NCBI GenBank assembly: GCA_024710705.1
Contig: JANJUF010000082.1
Location: 1-46,703 of the forward strand
Origin: Gemmatimonadaceae bacterium
Lineage (GTDB): Bacteria; Gemmatimonadota; Gemmatimonadetes; Gemmatimonadales; Gemmatimonadaceae
DNA: 46,703 nucleotides
Reading direction: 5' to 3'
This document shows positions 15,744 through 22,314 of the stretch, piece after piece (position 1 is the first letter of the stretch; every line of letters starts with the position of its first letter). The notes under the pieces are model-generated. The model was given only the letters and a program-made list of their open reading frames with translations. It had not been told where the DNA came from and searched no databases. The translations under genes were made by a program, and so were the position numbers.

Positions 15744-18700
15744 GGCAGGGCACGGATGCGCGGCGCACGCAGCGCCTCGGTCATCGTGAGGCGCCCGCCA
15801 GGGACGCGGCGAAGGTGCGCGACGAGGGCGTCGAGGTCAATCACTCCCAGCTCCTCGGGAGCGGAGCCCCCGGTGAGGCCGACGCCGTCGCCACCGCTGG
15901 CGATGAAATCGGACATGACGACCCGATAGCGGCGTCGGTCGTTGAGCGGCCGGCCATCGGCCATCACCGCACGGCGCAGGCGAGCGCCCGGGGCGGCCGT
16001 GGAATCGTACTCGAGCGTCACCCCACTGACGTGCACGTTCACGCGCGTGCCGCCGACCAGCCGCTCGAAGTAGGCCCGGAGCGCGTCACCGCGCACGGTG
16101 ATCCGGACGAGGCGGTTGGCGAAGGGGGCGATTTCGTGCAGGTCGCCGTAGGTCACGGGGCCGGCCCTCAGCTCGGCGCGAATGCCGCCGTTATTCATCA
16201 CGCCGACGTCGGCGTCGCCCGCCGCGCGTTGCGCGTCGGCGATGAGGTTGCCGAGCGCGTGCTGCGCGCCCTCCCGGGGGAAACGATCCTCGCTGGTGAC
16301 GATCACCTCGCGCACGCGCGCGGCCACCGCCGCCACCGCGCGCGCCACGAGCGGGTCGATCCCCGGATCGGGCGCGATGCTGTCGGAGACGACGGCGCGC
16401 ACCTCGGGTCGGCGCTGCACGGTGCCGGGCGCCAGCGCGAGATCCACGACGCCGAGCGCCCGCGTGCTCGAGCGCGCCTGCACGATGGGGATGCCATTGA
16501 CAATCGTGCCCACCGCCGAGTGCGTGTGCCCGCTCACGATGGCGTCCACCGCGCCCGTCGGCAGGGCCCGCGCCATCTCGAAGATCTCGCCGCGGCAGTC
16601 GTCGGGATCGCCGACGTTGCAGAACCCGCCGAGGTGCGCCACGACGATCACGACCGATGCGCCGCGCGCGCGGAGCGCCGCGGCGTGCCGGGCCACCACC
16701 GGTGCCGGATCGACGAAGCGCAGGTCGGCCACGTGGCGCGGCATGGTGGTCCGCGGTGTGGCCGGATCGGCGATGCCGACAATCCCGACGCGTCCCACCG
16801 ACGTGGTGAGGATCGTATCGTTGGGAATCCACTCCACGTCGCGGCCATCGGCATAGGTCACGTTGGCGCCAAGGATGGGCGCGGTGAGCTGCCGCATCCG
16901 CGCGCGCAGCGTGTCCTGACCGTAGTCGAACTCGTGGTTGCCCATCGCGTGGGCGGCGAAGCCGATGGCGTTGAGCACCGGCACCACCGCCGCACCGGTG
17001 GTGAGGTCGGAGGCCGGCGTGCCGGTGAAGAGGTCGCCGCCACTCAAGACGAGCGTAGCACACATCGGAGCGCACTCGGCTTGCGCCTGCCGGACCATCG
17101 TCGCGATCTCGGCGAATCCGCCACGATTGCCCCACGCGCCGTCGGGACGCGGCCGGAAGGCGCCGTGCATGTCGTTCATGGCGAGGAGCCGCAGCGTGCG
17201 GCGCGGCGGGAGGATCTCCCAGTTGCGAACGTACACATCAGCGGGTTCGAGCGTGCCGCGCCGCTTGATATCCTCGATGATGAGTTCGCGGATCTCGCGC
17301 GAGCCCTCATAGACGACCGGCGCGCCGCGAATCATGTCGTAGCCGCCCCCGCCGGAGGCACGGTAGCTGTTGAGCGCCACCGTGAAGCTGTCGGTGTCGG
17401 CGACGGCCCGACCGTTGCGCTCGAGCTTCGTGATGCGCGAGCCAATCGGCTGCGCTAGGTCCACCACGTAGTCGAGGCCAGCCAGCACATCGTAGTTGTA
17501 GCCTGGGATGCGGCGGTCGGTCGTGACGCGGAACTCGCCGTCCGGCCCTTCCTCCACCACCCAGTAGCGATTGCTGTGCTCTAGGAAGGCGCGGATCTGC
17601 GCGCCCGACAGCTTGAGCGCGCGCAGCGTGTTCTCATACGGATACAGCTCCACGATCCGCTCGACGGTGATGTTCCCGGCGTCGAACCGCGCGGCGGTGG
17701 AGAAGACCGAGGCCAGGCTCAACTCCGCGCCCGACTCGCGCCGCTGGACTTCCTGGATGAGGTCGATCATCGGGATGTCGGCACTGCGCGAGGAATCGCT
17801 GCGCCATTCCACGTTCGTGCGTCCGATGACGGCCGTGGAATAGCGGAGGGCCCCTTGGTGGGCGCGCTCCACGGCGCGGACCATCGCGCGCTGCTCAGGC
17901 CAGCCGCGGGCTTGCACTGTCTCGCCTCGCTTCGCGATCACCGTCCAGCGCCCGTCGCGGCGCTCCAGCTCAAGCGTTGCGATGGCGACGCTGGTTGCCC
18001 AGTTGCGGGGCTGCACCACCAGCACACCGTTCACCGTGGTGTCACTGACCTCGCGATGCGAGTGCCCGATGACGATGGCGTCAATGCCAGCGACTTCGTG
18101 AGCGACGCGGGCCATGGGATTCTCGCTTGGGAGCCCGGTGGCTACGGTGTCGTACGAGGTCACGCCATCGAGCCCCGCGTGCGCGACGACAATCACCACG
18201 TCGGCCCCCTCGGCGCGGGCCGCGGCCACCTGCGCCGGCAGCGCGGCGACGATGTCGGTCACCTCGAGGCGCCCGCGGAGGTGGTCGCGATCCCAGACCA
18301 TCGAACCGGGCGTTGTCGCGCCGATGATTGCCACCTTCACCCCGGCACGGGTGACCATCGTGCGCCCGGGATACTGGTGCCCGCCGTCAAGCCTCGTGGT
18401 GTTCGCCGCCAGGAAGGGGAAGCGCGCCTGCGCAACCGCGCGATCGAAGATGCCGAGCCCGTAATTGAACTCGTGGTTCCCCACCGCCGCGGCGTCGTAG
18501 CGCATCAGGTTCATGGCCGCGATCACGGGATGCGGGGCGAGCGAGTCCACGCGCCCGGCCACGTAGGTCATGGCGTTGCCCTGCAGCAAATCGCCGGCGT
18601 CCACAAGAATCACGCGGTTCCGCGCCACGCGCCGCAGCGAGTCGATGATCGTAGCGGCCCGCGCCAGTCCGCGCGTGGAGTCCACCCGGCCGGCGGCGTA

Positions 18701-18835
18701 GTCCCAGCCGCGCAGGCGCCCGTGGACGTCGGTGGTGGCAGCCACCTTGAGCGTCACCCGTTCCTGCGCGGCGGCAGGAGTCGCGGTGGAGGCGACCAGC
18801 AGTCCAACCGCGAGGATGAATCGAAGCGAGAGCAT
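15740..18835 (-). CDS. Two-headed secreted nucleotidase (CpdB-like plus UshA-like, YfkN type)
   Basis: This 1031-residue exported protein contains two complete metallophosphatase/5'-nucleotidase units in tandem. After a signal peptide (MLSLRFILAVGLLVASTATP...), unit 1 has TTDVHGRL, DAGDLLQGN, GNHEFNYG and GHSHRE. Its C-terminal domain (YPYENTLRALKLSG, then LNSYRASGGGGYDM) resembles 2',3'-cyclic-nucleotide 2'-phosphodiesterase/3'-nucleotidase CpdB. Unit 2 has MNDMHGAF, SGGDLFTGTP, GNHEFDYG and GHTHSAVG, and a UshA-like C-terminal domain with MNNGGIRAEL and SDFIASGGDGVGL. The layout resembles Bacillus YfkN, known to act on cyclic nucleotides, 3'- and 5'-nucleotides. It would release phosphate and nucleosides in the periplasm. 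I chose ATG 18835 for the signal peptide. The gene heads the operon. Confidence 0.9.
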   Translation of the reverse strand: MLSLRFILAVGLLVASTATPAAAQERVTLKVAATTDVHGRLRGWDYAAGRVDSTRGLARAATIIDSLRRVARNRVILVDAGDLLQGNAMTYVAGRVDSLAPHPVIAAMNLMRYDAAAVGNHEFNYGLGIFDRAVAQARFPFLAANTTRLDGGHQYPGRTMVTRAGVKVAIIGATTPGSMVWDRDHLRGRLEVTDIVAALPAQVAAARAEGADVVIVVAHAGLDGVTSYDTVATGLPSENPMARVAHEVAGIDAIVIGHSHREVSDTTVNGVLVVQPRNWATSVAIATLELERRDGRWTVIAKRGETVQARGWPEQRAMVRAVERAHQGALRYSTAVIGRTNVEWRSDSSRSADIPMIDLIQEVQRRESGAELSLASVFSTAARFDAGNITVERIVELYPYENTLRALKLSGAQIRAFLEHSNRYWVVEEGPDGEFRVTTDRRIPGYNYDVLAGLDYVVDLAQPIGSRITKLERNGRAVADTDSFTVALNSYRASGGGGYDMIRGAPVVYEGSREIRELIIEDIKRRGTLEPADVYVRNWEILPPRRTLRLLAMNDMHGAFRPRPDGAWGNRGGFAEIATMVRQAQAECAPMCATLVLSGGDLFTGTPASDLTTGAAVVPVLNAIGFAAHAMGNHEFDYGQDTLRARMRQLTAPILGANVTYADGRDVEWIPNDTILTTSVGRVGIVGIADPATPRTTMPRHVADLRFVDPAPVVARHAAALRARGASVVIVVAHLGGFCNVGDPDDCRGEIFEMARALPTGAVDAIVSGHTHSAVGTIVNGIPIVQARSSTRALGVVDLALAPGTVQRRPEVRAVVSDSIAPDPGIDPLVARAVAAVAARVREVIVTSEDRFPREGAQHALGNLIADAQRAAGDADVGVMNNGGIRAELRAGPVTYGDLHEIAPFANRLVRITVRGDALRAYFERLVGGTRVNVHVSGVTLEYDSTAAPGARLRRAVMADGRPLNDRRRYRVVMSDFIASGGDGVGLTGGSAPEELGVIDLDALVAHLRRVPGGRLTMTEALRAPRIRALP

Positions 18836-18840
18836 CTGTA

Positions 18841-18876
18841 AAAATAGACCCTCCCACACCCAATCAGCAGTGGGAG
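18841..18876 (-). promoter_or_regulatory. -10 box and dyad upstream of the nucleotidase operon
   Basis: On the minus strand TATTTT (18846-18841) ends 5 bases before the ATG, predicting a leaderless transcript. A perfect dyad, CTCCCAC (18851-18857 on plus) and GTGGGAG (18870-18876), with a 12-base spacer, covers the region expected for the -35 element. It looks like an operator for a dimeric regulator. The same bases could alternatively form a terminator-like hairpin followed by the T-run. Confidence 0.5.
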
Positions 18877-18957
18877 CCGCCGTGGATAGCCGGCCGAAGC
18901 CCTGCGTCCCCGCGCACCCGTCCCCGCATCCTGCCCCGCATCCGTCCCCGCCCGTCC

Positions 18958-18978
18958 CTTCCGTCTTCCGTCTTCCGT
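18958..18978. repeat. Heptamer repeat CTTCCGT x3
   Basis: Three perfect tandem copies of CTTCCGT (ACGGAAG on the other strand) lie in the 282-base divergent region between the nucleotidase and udk. Just upstream (18905-18958) is a degenerate run of CCGTCCCCGC-like units. Apart from these and the nucleotidase promoter, I see nothing coding in 18836-19117. Confidence 0.8.
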
Positions 18979-19117
18979 CTCGCAGCTTCCGAAAAGTTGC
19001 CAACCCCTCCCCTCCATCCGAGCTTTCCCGGTACACGACCGTGACACCCCCCCTGCTTCTCGCCGTGACTCAATCCGAACAGATTCCTCGCGTGACGATC
19101 ACCCTGCTGGGACACCG

Positions 19118-19741
19118 ATGCGACCGTTGATCATCGGCGTCGCCGGCGGGTCCGGATCCGGCAAGACGACCGTCGCGCGCCGCGTGGCGGACGCCCTCGT
19201 CGGGGCCAAGGTCGCCTTCCTCGATATGGACGCCTACTACCGTGATCGCGCCCTCTCGCACGAGGAGCTGCGGCATCTGAACTGGGATCACCCCGATGCG
19301 TTCGACCTCGAACTGCTCGCCAGCCAGCTGGAGCTTCTGGCCGCGGGCCAGGCGATCGACAAGCCGGTGTACGATTTCGTCTCGCATCGCCGGAAGCCCG
19401 TCCCCGAGCGGATCGAGCCGGTGGACGTGATTGTGATCGACGGAATCCTGCTGCTCGTGGACGAGCGGATCCGCTCGCGACTCGACATCAAGGTCTTCGT
19501 GGATACCGACGCCGACATCCGCGTGGTGCGGCGCATCCGGCGGGACGTGGCCGAGCGCGGACGTCCCATCGAGGAGATCCTCGAGCAGTATCTCACCACC
19601 GTGCAGCCCATGCACCTGCAGTTCGTCGAGCCCAGCAAGCGCTACGCCGACCTCATCATCCCGCGCGGTGGGGACAACGCGGTCGCCATTGACCTGCTGC
19701 TCGCCGCCATCAACCGTCGTCTCTCCGACCCACGCCCGTGA
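19118..19741 (+). CDS. udk: Uridine kinase
   Basis: Uridine kinase phosphorylates uridine and cytidine in pyrimidine salvage. The 207-residue protein has the P-loop GVAGGSGSGKTT (residues 7-18), the substrate motif FLDMDAYYRD, NWDHPDAFD, YDFVSHRRKP and the DGILLLVDERIR region, all in family positions. The start is ATG 19118. Its stop overlaps the phoB start in a GTGA, so it is the first gene of an unusual udk-phoB-phoR operon. It lies divergent from the nucleotidase operon that produces nucleosides, which fits a joint role in reusing scavenged nucleotides. Confidence 0.95.
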   Translation: MRPLIIGVAGGSGSGKTTVARRVADALVGAKVAFLDMDAYYRDRALSHEELRHLNWDHPDAFDLELLASQLELLAAGQAIDKPVYDFVSHRRKPVPERIEPVDVIVIDGILLLVDERIRSRLDIKVFVDTDADIRVVRRIRRDVAERGRPIEEILEQYLTTVQPMHLQFVEPSKRYADLIIPRGGDNAVAIDLLLAAINRRLSDPRP

Positions 19742-20448
19742 CGGCCCCAGCCCACGCCGCCGACCGCATCCTCGTGGTGGATGACGAACCCGACATCGTC
19801 GCGCTCGTCGTCTACCACCTCGCCAAATCCGGCTACAAGGTCTCCTCGGCCTCCACCGGGACCGACGCCCTCGCCATCGCCAAGCGCGACCGGCCGTCGC
19901 TGATCGTGCTCGACCTCATGCTCCCCGGAATGTCGGGCTTCGACGTGCTGGCCAAGCTGCGCGAGGACGCGGGGACCGCGAACATCGCCGTGCTGATGCT
20001 CACGGCGCGCAAGGACGAACCGGATCGCATCAAGGGACTCGAACTCGGGGCCGACGACTACCTCACCAAGCCCTTCTCGCCGCAAGAGCTCGTGCTGCGG
20101 GTCGGCGCGATCCTCCGGCGCGTGGCGGGCGGCGGAGAGCCGACTGACCTCTTGCAGATCGGGCCCATCCGTGTGGATCGGTCGGCGCACCGCGTCACGG
20201 TAAACGACCACGAGATCGAGCTCACGCCGACGGAATACAAGCTCCTCCTCACCCTCGCCGAACGGCGTGGACGGGTCCAGGCCCGCGCGCACCTCCTCGA
20301 GTCGGTCTGGGATGCCGCGCCCGACATCCAGACACGCACGGTGGACATGCACATCCAGCGCCTGCGGACCAAGTTGCATCCGGCCGGTGACTTGATCGAG
20401 ACCGTGCGCGGCTTCGGGTATCGGCTGAAGGGCGGCAAGGACGGGTGA
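19738..20448 (+). CDS. phoB: Phosphate regulon response regulator (OmpR/PhoB family)
   Basis: This 236-residue transcription factor has a receiver domain (acidic pair Asp15-Asp16, phospho-acceptor Asp59 in LIVLDLMLPG, Lys in LTKPFSP) and a C-terminal winged helix (ELTPTEYKLLLTLAERRGRV, then TRTVDMHIQRLRTKL and VRGFGYRL). I assign PhoB rather than another OmpR member because of the adjacent PhoR-type kinase, the Pho-box-like sites in front of the porin, the TonB receptor and the DUF47-Pit-Ppk operon, and the phosphate genes around it. It starts at GTG 19738, overlapping udk, and overlaps phoR by four bases. Confidence 0.9.
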   Translation: MTAPAHAADRILVVDDEPDIVALVVYHLAKSGYKVSSASTGTDALAIAKRDRPSLIVLDLMLPGMSGFDVLAKLREDAGTANIAVLMLTARKDEPDRIKGLELGADDYLTKPFSPQELVLRVGAILRRVAGGGEPTDLLQIGPIRVDRSAHRVTVNDHEIELTPTEYKLLLTLAERRGRVQARAHLLESVWDAAPDIQTRTVDMHIQRLRTKLHPAGDLIETVRGFGYRLKGGKDG

Positions 20449-22160
20449 GACTCACCCAGCGGCTTCTTCTCGGCGCCACGATCGTCGTCGGGTTCCTGGC
20501 GGTCCTCATCCTGACCTTCGTGGACCGCCAACTCACCGTGCGCCTGCGCGATGATGCCGCGGGTTTTCTCGAACGTGAGGCGCGCCTGGTGGGCGTGCTG
20601 TGGACGCGCGAAGGCAACGTCTTCCCCGACTCGCTGGCTGACCGTGTGGGCGCCGCCCTCGGGCGGCGCGTGACCCTCGTGGACACGCTGGGCGTGGTCG
20701 TCGGCGATTCGGAGTTTGATGGGGCGGCGCTTCGCGCGCTCCAGAATCATCGGCTGCGACCCGAAGTGCGCGCGGCCTTCGAGGGGGCGACGGGGCTCTC
20801 GCGACGCCCCTCTCCCTCGACCGGCGACGAGGAGCTCTACGTCGCGGTCGAAGTTCCTCCCCTCGGCGTGGCCCGCGTGTCGTTGCCCACCGAGAGCCTC
20901 GACCAGGTCACGGGCGCCGCGCGGCTCAACATCTTGGGCGCGTCGCTCCTCGCCCTCGCGGGCGCCTTGATCATCGCCTTCCTCTTCGCCCGCTCGGTCT
21001 CGCGGCCGGTGGAGGAGCTGCGCGACGTGGCCCAGGCGCTCGCCGACGGCGACCTGGCGCGCCGCCCGACGTTGCGCGCGCCGGGCGAGATCGGCGACCT
21101 CGCCGAGGCCCTGCGCGAGTTGGCGGAGCAGCTCTCGGCGCGCCTCCACGCCCTGGAGGCCGACGAGACGTTGCTCGTGCAGCTGACCGAATCGCTGAAC
21201 GAGGGCGTGATCGCCGTGGACACGCGGCGGATGGTGGTGCGCATCAACGAGACCGCGCGCCGCCTGCTCGGGATGCGCGCACCCCTGCCCTTTCCGGTGG
21301 ATGACCTGCCCCGCGACGTCGCGCTGCGCGACGCGCTGCAGGACGCCTTCGCTGGCGAGACCACCGAGGGCGCCGAGATCGTCATCGCCGGCCGCACCCT
21401 CAACATCACCGCGCGCCCGTTGACCGGAGGCGGCGCGGTGCTGGCGCTGTTCGACCTCACGCGTGTACGCCGCCTCGAGGCGGTGCGCCGCGACTTCGTC
21501 GCCAATGTATCGCACGAACTGCGGACGCCCCTCACCATCGTGGGCGGTTTCGCCGAGACGCTCGTGGAAGGTGATGTGCCAGCCGAGGCGCAGAAGGGAT
21601 TCGCCGAGCGGATCCTGGGCAATACCCGCCGGATGCAGCGCATCGTGGATGACCTGCTCGACCTCTCGCGCATTGAGTCGGGCGGATGGGTACCGAATCC
21701 ACAGCCCATCGCGCTGGCCACCGTCACGGCCGACGTGTTCGCCGCCGCCCGGGATGCGGCGGAAGCCAAGGGGCTCGACCTGCGCCGCGAGATTCCCGAC
21801 GGCGCGGCCACCGTGCACGCCGACGCCACCGCCCTGCGGCAGGTGCTGGGCAACCTGGTGGACAACGCCGTGCGCCACACGGCCGCCGGCAGCGTCGTGC
21901 TGTTCTCCGAGCCGCATGAGCGCGGCGTCATCGTGGGCGTGCGCGACACGGGCTCGGGCATCGCGCCGGAGCACCTCCCGCGCATCTTCGAGCGGTTCTA
22001 CCGAGTGGATCCCGGGCGTGCCCGCGAGGAGGGCGGCACGGGCCTGGGGCTCGCCATCGTGAAGCACTTGGTCGAGGCCCACGGGGGGCGGGTGCGCGCG
22101 GAGTCGGACCTCGGGAAGGGCTCGACCATCACGGCCCTGTTCCCCCACGGGCCCTCCTGA
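20445..22160 (+). CDS. phoR: Sensor histidine kinase, PhoR type
   Basis: This 571-residue inner-membrane sensor kinase has TM1 at about residues 7-26, a periplasmic region of about 130 residues, then TM2 (LNILGASLLALAGALIIAFL). A HAMP domain follows (RPVEELRDVAQALADGDL), then a PAS domain (LTESLNEGVIAVDTRRMVVR). The HisKA domain carries phospho-accepting His357 in VSHELRTPLTIVGGF, and the ATPase domain shows N box LGNLVDNAVRH, DTGSGI, FERFYRVD and GTGLGLAIVKHLVEAHGG. HAMP plus PAS plus this kinase core is the PhoR pattern, although its periplasmic domain is larger than in E. coli PhoR. GTG 20445 overlaps the phoB stop. Confidence 0.9.
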   Translation: MRLTQRLLLGATIVVGFLAVLILTFVDRQLTVRLRDDAAGFLEREARLVGVLWTREGNVFPDSLADRVGAALGRRVTLVDTLGVVVGDSEFDGAALRALQNHRLRPEVRAAFEGATGLSRRPSPSTGDEELYVAVEVPPLGVARVSLPTESLDQVTGAARLNILGASLLALAGALIIAFLFARSVSRPVEELRDVAQALADGDLARRPTLRAPGEIGDLAEALRELAEQLSARLHALEADETLLVQLTESLNEGVIAVDTRRMVVRINETARRLLGMRAPLPFPVDDLPRDVALRDALQDAFAGETTEGAEIVIAGRTLNITARPLTGGGAVLALFDLTRVRRLEAVRRDFVANVSHELRTPLTIVGGFAETLVEGDVPAEAQKGFAERILGNTRRMQRIVDDLLDLSRIESGGWVPNPQPIALATVTADVFAAARDAAEAKGLDLRREIPDGAATVHADATALRQVLGNLVDNAVRHTAAGSVVLFSEPHERGVIVGVRDTGSGIAPEHLPRIFERFYRVDPGRAREEGGTGLGLAIVKHLVEAHGGRVRAESDLGKGSTITALFPHGPS

Positions 22161-22178
22161 GGCTCGGACCCGGGCCCA

Positions 22179-22219
22179 TTGTAACGGCCTGTTACAGGTT
22201 CGTTGCACTGCTGTAGAGG
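22179..22219 (+). promoter_or_regulatory. Pho-box array upstream of the TonB receptor
   Basis: Plus strand: TTGTAAC (22179-22185), 3 bases, CTGTTAC (22189-22195), 4 bases, TCGTTGC (22200-22206), 4 bases, CTGTAGA (22211-22217). The last three units are in exact 11-base phase. A possible -10 (TAGAGG, 22214-22219) lies 18 bases after CTGTTAC, close to the 19 bases between CCGTTAC and TAGATT at the porin promoter. It sits 19 bases after the phoR stop codon and about 100 bases before the receptor's ATG. Confidence 0.65.
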
Positions 22220-22314
22220 GTCCGGTACGGGCCGGTCGGACATTTCTGTCGTTCCGGGCGCTAGGCGTGGGCCCGGAATCCTCAGAACCTTTCCGACCAT
22301 CTCACGAGACGCCC

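Noticed and set aside
19030-19070. Pair of CCGTGAC units upstream of udk as a Pho box
   Set aside because: The units are 24 bases apart start to start, not 11 or 22, so they do not fit the PhoB phase.
20058-22208. 716-residue open frame on the minus strand across phoB-phoR
   Set aside because: Antisense to two complete signalling genes; no recognisable motif.
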